54,393 nt of DNA from Armatimonadota bacterium. GTDB lineage: Bacteria; Armatimonadota; Hebobacteria; CAIYQO01. Every line of letters begins with the position of its first letter. Within the stretch, counting starts at the first letter, position 1. Position numbers and translations under genes: made by a program. The stretch spans positions 1 to 54,393 of the forward strand of contig JAGUZN010000195.1 of the NCBI GenBank assembly GCA_020060775.1, in the 5' to 3' direction. The notes below the pieces were generated by a model. The model searched no databases. It was given only the letters and a program-made list of their open reading frames with translations, and was not told the DNA's origin. Positions 1 to 8,550 of this stretch are shown in pieces.

Positions 1-2616
1 CCCATCGCTGCTCCGGCGCCGGGCGCGGCGATTCCTGTGCCGCCGCCCGCGCCGGAAACCTCGGCCATTCCCACCCGCGGCGCCAGCCCTGAAGATGTGC
101 AGGCCGCCAATGAGGCCGTCAATCCTGTCGCCGCCCAGGTGAATGAGAACCTGGCCGAAACGGAAGCCACTGGACATGTCGGCCATGGTGAAGCCATCCA
201 ATTGCCCTTCGGACAAGCGGCCTGGATCCCGCTCTTCATTGTGCTGGGCGCCGCGTTCCTCGCGTTGGCATTCGGTGCTTTCTGGTGGAAGAAAACCGTC
301 AGCCAGAACCCGGGCAACGAGCGCATGCAGGGCGTGGCCAAGGCTGTGCAGGAAGGCGCCATGGCCTACCTGTCCCGTCAGGTGAAGACGATGGTCCCGT
401 TGGTCATCGCCATCGGCATCGGCCTCTTCTTCCTGTACAAAAGTCAGTACGCCTTCATGGAATCGACACAGCAGGGAGTCTCTACCATTCTCGGCTTTGG
501 CGTAGCCATCGCCTTCGTACTCGGCGTGGTCGCTTCCTATCTGGCAGGCTATGTGGGCATGGGCGTGGCCGTGCGCGGCAATGTACGCGTGGCCCACGCG
601 GCGCTCTCCAGCTTCAAGCGCGCGCTGGAGACGGCCTTCCAGGCCGGCGCGGTCTCCGGCATGTTCACCGTTGGTCTCGGCCTGCTCGGTGCGACCATTA
701 CCTTCATGATCTTCCAGCAGAACGCCATGTTCGTGCTCGTCGGCTTCGGCTTCGGCGGCTCGCTCGCGGCGTTGTTCATGCGCGTTGGCGGCGGCATCTT
801 CACCAAAGCCGCTGACGTGGGCGCCGACCTGGTCGGCAAAGTCGAAGCGGGCATTCCCGAGGACGACCCGCGCAACGCCGCCACCATCGCCGACAACGTG
901 GGCGATAACGTGGGCGATTGCGCCGGTATGGCCGCGGACGTGTTCGAGTCCTACGAAGTCACGCTGGTGGCGGCGATCATTCTCGCCGCTGCCGTGGGTG
1001 GCGCGCTGCAGGCGGCCGGCTTCGGTCTGATGACCGAGCCTGGCTCCTTCACCTTCACCTTCACCCTCAACCTGGTCATTTACGCCCTGTTGGCCCGCGC
1101 CGTCGGCGTGGTCGCCTCCATCATCGGCGTATTGGCCGTGAAGGGCAAAGATGATCCGAACATGAATCCGATGCAGCCGATCAACTTTGGCTTCATCGTC
1201 TCCGCACTGGTGGCGATTATCGGATTTGTGGTGATCTCACGCTTCGTCGTCTTCGGCGGCACCGACTTTGCTGCTGCCGTGGCCGAACGTGGCCTGTTGG
1301 CCACCGACCCGGCCGTGGCCCCCTTCTATGCCATTGGCAAGGGGTTCTGGTGGATGGCCGCGCTGGCGACCACCATCGGCATCGTGCTCACCCAGGTCAT
1401 CGGCAAGATCACCGAGTACTTCACCGCGGATGACAAGAAACCGGTGACGGAAATCGCTTCGTCGGCGAAGACCGGCCCGGCCACGCTCATCCTCGCCGGT
1501 CTTTCCGAAGGCCTCGAGTCTTCGGTGTGGGGCATCGTGGCCATTGCCGCGACCATCTACGGCGCGTTCGTGCTCTTCCCGAACCCGGCACTGGCCGCCT
1601 ATGCCATTGCACTCACCGGTCTCGGCCTGCTGGCCACTACCGGCTACGTGCTGGCGATGGACACCTACGGTCCGATCTCCGACAACGCCAACGGCATCTT
1701 CGAGATGTCCGGCGCGTTGAAGAACGAGGATGGCACTGAGAACAAGGCTGCCCATAACATCGTGGCGCGCCTCGACATGGTGGGCAACACCACCAAGGCG
1801 CTCACCAAGGGCTTCGCCATCGCCACCGCGGTCATCGCCGCCGTGGCCCTCTACCGCTCGTACCTCGACACCGTGGCTGTGCAGGACCCGGACATCCTGG
1901 TTAAGAACATTCAGGTCAACCTGCCTGACGTGTTCATCGGCCTGCTCATCGGTGGTGCGGTGCCCTTCCTCTTCTCCAGCTTCGCCATCCGCGCGGTCTC
2001 CCGCGCCGCGGTGCAGCTCGTCGAGGAAGTCCGCCGCCAGTTCAGGACCATCCCGGGCATCTGGGAGTACACCGGCGTCGGCGAGAAGGGCAAGCCCGAC
2101 TACGCTCGCTGCGTGGCCATCTCCACTGCCGCGGCGCAGAAAGAACTGCTGGGTCCCGGCCTGTTGGCCGTGTTCTCCCCGATCCTCGTCGGCTTCTGGC
2201 TCGGCGCCTACGCGCTGGGCGGCTTCCTGGCGGGCGCAATTCTCGCCGGCCAGCTCATGGCCGTGTTCATGAGCAACACCGGCGGCGCCTGGGACAATGC
2301 CAAGAAGAAGATCGAGGACGGCTTCCTCGGCGGCAAGGGCTCCGAAGCCCATAAGGCCGGCGTCATCGGCGATACCGTCGGCGACCCGTTGAAGGACACC
2401 GCCGGTCCGGCGCTGAACCCCATGATCAAGGTGATGAACCTGGTCGCCATCCTGGTCGCGCCGAGCACCGTGCTCTACAACAACACCCCGATCGGTTGGG
2501 CTGTGGTGCTGGTGTCGCTGATCGTGCTGACTGGCGCCGTCCTCTTCTCCAAGCGCGGTGGTGTTGATACCACCAGCGCGGAAGAGACCACCAATACGGC
2601 GTGTTGCTCGAAATAA
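1..2616 (+). CDS. hppA: Membrane-bound proton-translocating pyrophosphatase, K+-independent type (5' end outside window)
   Basis: The reading frame is open from base 1, so the true start lies upstream; GTG at 37 is only the first in-frame candidate. The product is an integral-membrane pump that couples hydrolysis of inorganic pyrophosphate to H+ export across the cytoplasmic membrane. Numbered from that GTG, a Pro/Ala-rich stretch of about 60 residues precedes the first membrane segment. The pyrophosphate/Mg2+ site is visible as DDPRN (about 276) followed by DNVGDNVGD (about 286), and again as GDTVGDPLKDTAGP (about 778). In GNTTKA the lysine at 587 is the residue typical of K+-independent H+ pumps; K+-dependent members carry Ala there. 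The protein ends in CCSK. A strong hairpin follows 24 bases after the stop. Family assignment is very secure; the K+-independence is inferred from family knowledge. Confidence 0.96.
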   Translation, partial: PIAAPAPGAAIPVPPPAPETSAIPTRGASPEDVQAANEAVNPVAAQVNENLAETEATGHVGHGEAIQLPFGQAAWIPLFIVLGAAFLALAFGAFWWKKTVSQNPGNERMQGVAKAVQEGAMAYLSRQVKTMVPLVIAIGIGLFFLYKSQYAFMESTQQGVSTILGFGVAIAFVLGVVASYLAGYVGMGVAVRGNVRVAHAALSSFKRALETAFQAGAVSGMFTVGLGLLGATITFMIFQQNAMFVLVGFGFGGSLAALFMRVGGGIFTKAADVGADLVGKVEAGIPEDDPRNAATIADNVGDNVGDCAGMAADVFESYEVTLVAAIILAAAVGGALQAAGFGLMTEPGSFTFTFTLNLVIYALLARAVGVVASIIGVLAVKGKDDPNMNPMQPINFGFIVSALVAIIGFVVISRFVVFGGTDFAAAVAERGLLATDPAVAPFYAIGKGFWWMAALATTIGIVLTQVIGKITEYFTADDKKPVTEIASSAKTGPATLILAGLSEGLESSVWGIVAIAATIYGAFVLFPNPALAAYAIALTGLGLLATTGYVLAMDTYGPISDNANGIFEMSGALKNEDGTENKAAHNIVARLDMVGNTTKALTKGFAIATAVIAAVALYRSYLDTVAVQDPDILVKNIQVNLPDVFIGLLIGGAVPFLFSSFAIRAVSRAAVQLVEEVRRQFRTIPGIWEYTGVGEKGKPDYARCVAISTAAAQKELLGPGLLAVFSPILVGFWLGAYALGGFLAGAILAGQLMAVFMSNTGGAWDNAKKKIEDGFLGGKGSEAHKAGVIGDTVGDPLKDTAGPALNPMIKVMNLVAILVAPSTVLYNNTPIGWAVVLVSLIVLTGAVLFSKRGGVDTTSAEETTNTACCSK

Positions 2617-2640
2617 GCACACTCCGTAATTAACCGCACT

Positions 2641-2669
2641 GACGCCCGGAGGATTATCCTCCGGGCGTC
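2641..2669 (+). terminator. Hairpin terminator after hppA
   Basis: A perfect 13-bp stem (2641-2653 with 2657-2669) closes a three-base TTA loop 24 bases after the hppA stop. It is GC-rich, but only a short T-poor tail follows, so termination efficiency is inferred. Confidence 0.7.
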
Positions 2670-2907
2670 TTCACGTTATCGTACACATCGTCAGTGTGTG
2701 CACGCCTCGACACGACACCTTATGTGTCCTTTCTCCAACCAAATTCTCGCATCGGATGTCGAATTCACCGTCTAGAATATGGAATAACAGATAGCAGACA
2801 CCTAGCCGGTGAATGCGTATTGAACTCGCCTGCTGCCACATTGACAGCGGTAGGTGCATCCCCGGCCGCTGACTATCATATCACGACGGTGACGAGGCTG
2901 TTCCCCC

Positions 2908-3822
2908 ATGGCTTTCGTGGACTATTACGCCATTTTAGGCGTGCCGCGGCACGCCTCAACCGAGGAGATTCGACGTGCGTTCAGCGCCAAGGCCCTCGCC
3001 CTGGACCCGGGCAACAACTACGAAGACCCGGATGTCGCCCGGCAATTGCAACTGTTAACGCAAGCGAATCAGACGCTCACCGACCCGCAGCGCCGGCGTC
3101 AGTACGATGCCACGCTGCCGGCCCCCGGCATGCCGACACCTGACGTCAACGATGTCTATACGCTGTGGAAAGCGACGGGGCAAAAGTACTTCGCCATGGC
3201 GAAGCGCTTCGAACCGGCGATCGATGCCCTGCGCCACAGCGTGCCGCTGGCCCTGGAGGGCGATCTGCTCATCGTGGGCATGCCGCCGCAGCATGGCACG
3301 CTCACCGGTTACCTCACCGCCGCAGTCACCCACGGCGCCGTGCGCAAAATACTCATCGAACTTTCCGGACGCCCGCTCGATTACCGCGTGATTGCCGGTT
3401 CAACGTTGCAGGACTGGTTGACGTTGAAACAAGCAGAGGAACGCCTGCGCGAACGACGACAGCGCCAACACATTTCAGCAACAAAATCCGACGACCTCCT
3501 CGAGCAAGCCCTCGCCGAAGAGCTCGGCGCCGTCGTTGACACGGAGAACTGGGATGCGTGGTTGGACGAGGTCGCCACGCGTTGGGCAGCATTGCCCTCG
3601 CGCACATATCCCCAGGTCTGCGCGCGTTTTCTGCTGGAGCAACTCGCCGCACTCGCGGAGATGGAAGCGCGCGCCCGCGCCGCCGGCATGGATGACGAGA
3701 CGCGCCAACAACAGGTGGGACGCGTGCTCGAGCGTTTGGCCAGCCTTTGCGAAATACCCGGAGGCGTGGTCGGTCTCCAATACATGCAATTGTGCAACGC
3801 ACATGAGCATACGCCGGCTTGA
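2908..3822 (+). CDS. J-like domain protein with degenerate HPD motif
   Basis: This is a 304-residue cytoplasmic protein. Residues 5-70 follow the J-domain pattern: DYYAILGVPRHAS, then a helix-II-like IRRAF segment, then a helix-III/IV region ending LTDPQRRRQYDA. The HPD tripeptide that J-proteins use to stimulate Hsp70 ATPase is absent: residues 33-35 read DPG (ALALDPGNN where KYHPDKN is expected). The rest (about 75-304) is mostly helical, contains a second alpha/beta-looking segment near 105-165, and matches no family I can name. It may therefore be a J-like protein that binds a client or Hsp70 without activating it. The start ATG is preceded by a weak GAGG. It stands alone between the hppA terminator and the promoter of the next gene, which overlaps its stop codon. 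Confidence 0.8.
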   Translation: MAFVDYYAILGVPRHASTEEIRRAFSAKALALDPGNNYEDPDVARQLQLLTQANQTLTDPQRRRQYDATLPAPGMPTPDVNDVYTLWKATGQKYFAMAKRFEPAIDALRHSVPLALEGDLLIVGMPPQHGTLTGYLTAAVTHGAVRKILIELSGRPLDYRVIAGSTLQDWLTLKQAEERLRERRQRQHISATKSDDLLEQALAEELGAVVDTENWDAWLDEVATRWAALPSRTYPQVCARFLLEQLAALAEMEARARAAGMDDETRQQQVGRVLERLASLCEIPGGVVGLQYMQLCNAHEHTPA

Positions 3823-3847
3823 CCGCAGCGCGCAACGCGCCTATCAT
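3819..3847 (+). promoter_or_regulatory. Sigma70-type promoter for the TIM-barrel gene
   Basis: TTGACC (3819-3824) and TATCAT (3842-3847) are separated by 17 bp. The predicted transcript would begin about 25 bases before the ATG at 3880. The -35 overlaps the stop codon of the J-like gene, which suggests the downstream gene is transcribed separately. Confidence 0.5.
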
Positions 3848-3879
3848 GGGGTCGCACTTTCGTACGATAAGGAGATCCC

Positions 3880-4563
3880 ATGAGCCGCGTGACCGAGATG
3901 CTGCGTCAGGGCCCCACCCTGATCATGAGCCTGCCCGCCAACGACCCCGACCTCGCCCGTGCCGCCCGCGACGGCGGGGCTGACGTGCTGAAGATTCATA
4001 TCCGCGTGCAGCATGCCGCCAGCGGCACCTACTTTGGCACGCTGGACGAGGAGCGCGACCGTATCGCGCAGATTATGGAGATTTTCCCCGGTCCGGTCGG
4101 CGTCGTCGCCGGGGCGGAAACCGCCGCCACTCTGCCGGAAATGGGCGAACTCTGCCGCATGGGCATCGACTTCTTCGACCTGTACGCTTCCCACATGCCC
4201 GCCTGGATGTGGCGCATCGACGGCATGGCCAAGGCGGTGGCCCTGGAGACGGACTACACCATCAACCAGGCCATCGCGCTGGAAAACCTGGGGGCCGATC
4301 TGCTGGAAGCCGCCATCATCCCACACGAGGGCTACGGCCAACCGCTCTCAGTCAAAGACCTCGCCGCCTACCGCGAACTCCACGACACCGTGGACATCCC
4401 CATTATTGTGCCTACCCAACGCGCCATTCTCCCGGAAGAAGCCTCGCTGATCACCGGCGAGTGCGGCATCGAAGGGCTGATGATCGGCGCCATCGTCACC
4501 GGCAACACCGCGCGAGAAATCGCACGTGCCGTCGCCACCTTCAAGCAAGCGCTCATGGAGTAA
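3880..4563 (+). CDS. Predicted (beta/alpha)8-barrel protein of unknown substrate
   Basis: The 227-residue soluble protein has the alternating strand/helix pattern of a ribulose-phosphate-binding or aldolase-like TIM barrel. Successive strand-like segments end in acidic or basic residues (GPTLIMSLP, ADVLKIHIRV, GPVGVVAGAE, GIDFFDLYAS, ADLLEAAIIP, IPIIVPTQ), and a C-terminal GLMIGAIVTGNT segment looks like a phosphate-binding loop. A consensus AAGGAG lies 7 bases before the ATG, so the start is secure, and it has its own promoter. I do not recognise an ortholog with a known reaction. Possible relatives are NanE-, HisA- or PcrB-like barrels, but none of their signature motifs is clear. A large inverted repeat follows the stop. 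Confidence 0.75.
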   Translation: MSRVTEMLRQGPTLIMSLPANDPDLARAARDGGADVLKIHIRVQHAASGTYFGTLDEERDRIAQIMEIFPGPVGVVAGAETAATLPEMGELCRMGIDFFDLYASHMPAWMWRIDGMAKAVALETDYTINQAIALENLGADLLEAAIIPHEGYGQPLSVKDLAAYRELHDTVDIPIIVPTQRAILPEEASLITGECGIEGLMIGAIVTGNTAREIARAVATFKQALME

Positions 4564-4566
4564 TCT

Positions 4567-4616
4567 ATTTCACCGCAGAGACGCCGAGCGCGCAATTGGC
4601 GTCTTTGCGGTGAAAT
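4567..4616. repeat. Long inverted repeat (hairpin) of the TTTCACCGCAGAGACGC type
   Basis: Arms of 19 bp (4567-4585 and 4598-4616) match with a single mismatch around a 12-base spacer, directly after the TIM-barrel stop. It can act as a bidirectional terminator. The arm sequence is of the kind seen as dispersed intergenic repeats in environmental genomes, so it may be a REP- or MITE-like insertion. Confidence 0.6.
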
Positions 4617-4742
4617 CTATTTGTCACTTTCCGCATGCATGATAATCACGCAATCCCTGGTACTGTGTAGAGGCGGTGTCACGGCTCTATTTTCAGCCAT
4701 TGACCCTCAATTGACTTACCAATCAAGGAATAGTCGACGCTG

Positions 4743-7700
4743 ATGTTGAATACCAAGCACATGCGTGTTCTCAAATTCGAATTCTGCCTGTCCCGCCAGT
4801 CGCGGGACCGGTATCAGTTCCATAAATCCCCCCTCTTTCCCCAGGGTCGGATCAGCCTGCACACCTTTCGCGCTGCGCGCGTCTTCGCGCAGTTGATGAA
4901 TCACAAGCGCGACCTGCTCAGTTTTCCCGAGCAGGCGGTGAAGGCCGGCCAGATTAATGCCCTGGGCTTGATTGAAGAGATCATCTTCTACCTGCAGGCG
5001 CTGTATTGCGAACAGCAGGGTGTGGACATGATGGCACGGGCGCTCGATCACCTGTACGAGCAGATCGGCGAAGAGGCGTTGGCGAAAGCGCTGCTCCGTT
5101 TTGTCGATGCCTTCCCCCCTGCCGAAGTCTCTTCCGGCGCCGTGTCTGCCGAGGCGTATCTCGAAGGCGAGACAGATGGCGTGTCCAATGGGGAGATCGC
5201 ACTGGCCAGCCTGACAACCATCTGGCTGCAGAACATGAACCCTGCCGTCGCGCCCTATCTGGAACTGTTCGATGATGCCGCGTTGGAAAAGGAGACGGCG
5301 TACCTGCCGTTAGTCGATGCGCTGCGCGAGTTCTACGCCGCGCAACCGCCCTTCGGTCCGGAACACCAACCGCTGCTGGAGATGCTGCACACCCCCGCCG
5401 TGCTCTACCCGCATTCGCTTAGCGCACAATTGCAGTACATGCTGGAACACTGGGGGGCCTTGCTCGGCAAATTCCTCACCCGCCTGCTGGCCAGCATGGA
5501 CCTCATCAAAGAGGAAGAGAAGGCGATTTTCTTCGGCCCGGGTCCGGCGCTGGTGCCCAGCTACGATTACCTGGAATCCGAGCCCGAGCTGTTCAGCGAA
5601 GACAAGGCATGGATGCCGCGCGCGGTGATGATCGCCAAAAACACTCACGTTTGGCTGGATCAGCTCACGCGTAAATACGGCCGGTCGATCACCCGGCTCG
5701 ACCAGGTGCCCGACGAAGAGCTGGATTCCCTCGCCCAGCGCGGCTTCACCGCCCTCTGGCTCATCGGCGTGTGGGAGCGCAGCCCCGCCTCGCAGTGGAT
5801 CAAACAGCGTTGCGGCAATCCGGAAGCGGCGGCCTCCGCCTACTCGCTGTACGATTATGTGCCGGCCGACGATCTCGGCGGCTACGACGCCGTGGAGAAC
5901 CTGCGCCGTCGCGCCTGGCAACGCGACATCCGGCTGGCCAGCGATATGGTGCCCAATCACATGGGCATCTACTCGAAATGGCTGGTCGAGCACCCTGACT
6001 GGTTCATCTCGCTGCCGTATCCCCCCTATCCGGCGTACACCTTCAACAGCGAAAGCCTTTCGCCCGACCCGCACATCGGCCTCTATATCGAGGATAAATA
6101 CTATAGCCGGGAAGATGCCGCCGTGGTCTTCAAGCGCGTGGACTTCAATACCGGCGACACCCGCTACATCTATCATGGCAACGACGGCACCAGCATGCCG
6201 TGGAACGATACCGCGCAGTTGAACTACCTCATCCCCGAAGTGCGCGAAGCGGTGATTCAGACCATTTTGCACGTCGCGCGACAGTTCCCCGTCATCCGCT
6301 TCGATGCGGCCATGACGCTGGCCAAGCGCCACTACCAGCGCCTCTGGTTTCCCGAGCCGGGCACCGGCGGCGCCATCCCCTCGCGCGCCGAGCACGGCAT
6401 GACCAAGGCGGAGTTCAACGCCGCCTTCCCGAAAGAATTCTGGCGCGAGGTGGTGGATCGCGTGGCGCAGGAAGCGCCCGACACCCTGCTGCTCGCCGAG
6501 GCCTTCTGGCTGATGGAAGGGTACTTCGTGCGCACGCTGGGCATGCACCGCGTGTACAACAGCGCGTTCATGAATATGCTGCGCGACGAGGACAACGCGA
6601 AGTACCGTGCGGTGATGAAGAACACGCTGGAGTTCGATCCGCAAATCCTCAAGCGCTTCGTCAACTTCATGAACAACCCGGACGAGCGCACGGCGGTGGA
6701 TCAATTCGGCAAGGGCGATAAGTATTTCGGCGTGTGCGTGGTGATGAGCACCCTGCCCGGGCTGCCGATGTTCGGCCATGGACAGGTCGAAGGCTTCGCC
6801 GAGAAGTACGGCATGGAATACCGTCGCGCCTACTGGGAGGAGCCGGTCGATGAGACGCTGGTGCAACGGCACGAGGAGGTCATCTTCCCGCTGTTGCGCA
6901 AGCGCTACCTCTTCGCCGAGGTGGAGAATTTCCTGCTCTACGACGTATTCACCCCCGATGGCTGGGTGTGCGAGGATGTCTTTGCCTACTCCAACCGCGC
7001 GGGCGACGAACGGGGGCTGGTGGTCTATCACAACAAGTTCGCCGACACGCGCGGCTGGGTGCGCTCATCCGTGGGCTATGCGGTGAAAACGGCGGACGGG
7101 AAACGCATCGAGCAGCGCTCACTCGGCGACGGACTGGGACTGCATAACGACGCGGATACCTACACCATCTTTCGCGAGGTCATCTCCGGATTGGAACACA
7201 TCCGCCGCAACACCGATCTCTGCGAACGCGGGCTGTACGTCGAACTGCATGCCTACCAGTATCAGGCGTACCTCGATTTTCGTGAAGTGCGCGACAACGA
7301 GTGGCGGCATTACGCCAACCTCTGCGACTACCTGAACGGCCGCGGCGTGCCGAGCATCGACCTCGCCATGCGCGAACTCTTCCTGCAGCCGGTGCACGCC
7401 CCCTTCAAAGAATTGGTCAACGCCGGGTACTTCCGCTACCTGCTCGACAACCGGCTGGAGGCGCCCGATGCCGCGGTGAATGCGCAGCCGCTCGACGAAG
7501 CGCACGCCAGGGCGAGTGCCCTGCTGCGCGAAGTGAAGAATTTTTCGGCAGGGACGGGCGATCCCAAAACGCTGGCCGATGAGACCCGCCGCCTGGTGGA
7601 AGTCGCACTGCGCCTGCCCATGCTGGAGCACACGGTCGATGACCCCGAAGTGGCCGATAGCCTCATCTCAGCGCGAGGGCGCATGGGTGACGAGCCGTGG

Positions 7701-8219
7701 GGCTGGGGCATCCTGCTCGGCTGGCTCTTCACCCACCACCTGGGCAAGGTCACCGGCGACGACGCCTACGCCGAGCAAAGCCGCGGCTGGCTCGACGAGT
7801 GGCTGCTCGGTCGGCTGGTCAATGAGGCGCTGCAGGGGCTCGGGCTCGATGCCGGTGCAGCGGACCGCGCGGTGTCGATCACCGAATCGCTCATCGCCCA
7901 CCAGGACTGGTGGCGCGACGATGACCTGCTGCCGGTCACCGTGCTGCAAGCCTGGCTGTCCGACAGCGACGTGCAACGGTTGCTGCAGGTCAACCGCCAC
8001 CAGGAGATCCTCTGGTTCCACCAGGAATCGTTCGAGATCTGGCTGAGCTGGATGCTGCTGCTCGCCTTCCTGCAAATCGAGACGGACGTGCAGATGACCA
8101 CCGGCGAGAAAGCGGCGAAACGCGCCGCCTGCGCCCGCCTCATCCGCGCCCTGCACCGCGCTGCCGAAGGCTCCGGCTACAAACTCGCCATGCTGCTCGA
8201 CGCCGTGCAATCGGTGTAG
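4743..8219 (+). CDS. Large GH13 (alpha-amylase family) protein with extra N- and C-terminal regions
   Basis: The 1158-residue protein has an alpha-amylase-type TIM barrel in its middle, about residues 310-720. Conserved region I is DMVPNH (D401, N405, H406), region II is IRFDAAM with the nucleophile D521, region III is LLAEAFW with the acid/base E586, and region IV is NNPDE with D647. The histidine that normally precedes the region IV Asp is Pro here. No signal peptide is visible, so it is probably cytoplasmic and acts on alpha-glucans or sugar phosphates/trehalose-like substrates. The first 300 residues and the last 430 are largely helical and match nothing I can name. AAGGA lies upstream of the ATG. 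GH13 membership is secure; subfamily and substrate are not. Confidence 0.85.
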   Translation: MLNTKHMRVLKFEFCLSRQSRDRYQFHKSPLFPQGRISLHTFRAARVFAQLMNHKRDLLSFPEQAVKAGQINALGLIEEIIFYLQALYCEQQGVDMMARALDHLYEQIGEEALAKALLRFVDAFPPAEVSSGAVSAEAYLEGETDGVSNGEIALASLTTIWLQNMNPAVAPYLELFDDAALEKETAYLPLVDALREFYAAQPPFGPEHQPLLEMLHTPAVLYPHSLSAQLQYMLEHWGALLGKFLTRLLASMDLIKEEEKAIFFGPGPALVPSYDYLESEPELFSEDKAWMPRAVMIAKNTHVWLDQLTRKYGRSITRLDQVPDEELDSLAQRGFTALWLIGVWERSPASQWIKQRCGNPEAAASAYSLYDYVPADDLGGYDAVENLRRRAWQRDIRLASDMVPNHMGIYSKWLVEHPDWFISLPYPPYPAYTFNSESLSPDPHIGLYIEDKYYSREDAAVVFKRVDFNTGDTRYIYHGNDGTSMPWNDTAQLNYLIPEVREAVIQTILHVARQFPVIRFDAAMTLAKRHYQRLWFPEPGTGGAIPSRAEHGMTKAEFNAAFPKEFWREVVDRVAQEAPDTLLLAEAFWLMEGYFVRTLGMHRVYNSAFMNMLRDEDNAKYRAVMKNTLEFDPQILKRFVNFMNNPDERTAVDQFGKGDKYFGVCVVMSTLPGLPMFGHGQVEGFAEKYGMEYRRAYWEEPVDETLVQRHEEVIFPLLRKRYLFAEVENFLLYDVFTPDGWVCEDVFAYSNRAGDERGLVVYHNKFADTRGWVRSSVGYAVKTADGKRIEQRSLGDGLGLHNDADTYTIFREVISGLEHIRRNTDLCERGLYVELHAYQYQAYLDFREVRDNEWRHYANLCDYLNGRGVPSIDLAMRELFLQPVHAPFKELVNAGYFRYLLDNRLEAPDAAVNAQPLDEAHARASALLREVKNFSAGTGDPKTLADETRRLVEVALRLPMLEHTVDDPEVADSLISARGRMGDEPWGWGILLGWLFTHHLGKVTGDDAYAEQSRGWLDEWLLGRLVNEALQGLGLDAGAADRAVSITESLIAHQDWWRDDDLLPVTVLQAWLSDSDVQRLLQVNRHQEILWFHQESFEIWLSWMLLLAFLQIETDVQMTTGEKAAKRAACARLIRALHRAAEGSGYKLAMLLDAVQSV

Positions 8220-8456
8220 GAAGGATTCGGTGTTCACCTCCATTCCCTTCCCCCGTGAGCCGTAGCGACACGGGGGGAGATAGGAGTGGGTTGGTCGGAG
8301 CGCCGGCGCTTGCCGTGAGCCGCGTCGAACGGTCCAGCCGGTCCCCACCAGACCCGCGTGCATGGGTGCAGCCGGTGGTTGCGCAAGAACACGTCATGGC
8401 CTCTCACGGCAGACCTCCCCAACTTCCCCCCCCCTTACAACCGGGAACCTGGGAGC
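8220..8456. other. Intergenic spacer with dispersed repeat
   Basis: No gene is apparent between the GH13 gene and the ychF promoter. The stretch holds a 49-bp repeat (8293-8341) listed separately and degenerate GGGAACCTGGGAGC-like sequence around 8443-8460. Confidence 0.6.
8293..8341 (+). repeat. 49-bp dispersed repeat, copy 1
   Basis: It matches 53985-54033 over 49 bp with about four differences, in the same orientation. The core is GCCGTGAGCCGCGTCGAACG. A partial relative lies at about 21772-21798. All copies are intergenic. Confidence 0.75.
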
Positions 8457-8485
8457 TTGGAACTCATCCCCGGATGTGGTACCAT
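8457..8485 (+). promoter_or_regulatory. Probable ychF promoter
   Basis: TTGGAA (8457-8462) and TACCAT (8480-8485) are separated by 17 bp, about 65 bases before the ychF ATG. Confidence 0.4.
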
Positions 8486-8550
8486 GATACGCGCTAATTA
8501 CGGCAACGCCGTGTAACGCCACTACGCTACGACGAGGCAACTGCAACACC

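Noticed and set aside
1237-2622. Long open frame on the minus strand opposite hppA
   Set aside because: It is antisense to a clear, conserved hppA, its composition is rich in His/Gly/Arg, and it has no recognisable motif; high-GC codons create such frames.
2841-2879. TTGACA followed by TATCAT before the J-like gene
   Set aside because: The spacing is 27 bp, too long for a sigma70 promoter.
5310-7031. Long open frame on the minus strand opposite the GH13 gene
   Set aside because: All GH13 catalytic motifs are on the plus strand; the antisense text is low in sense and repetitive in His/Val/Arg.
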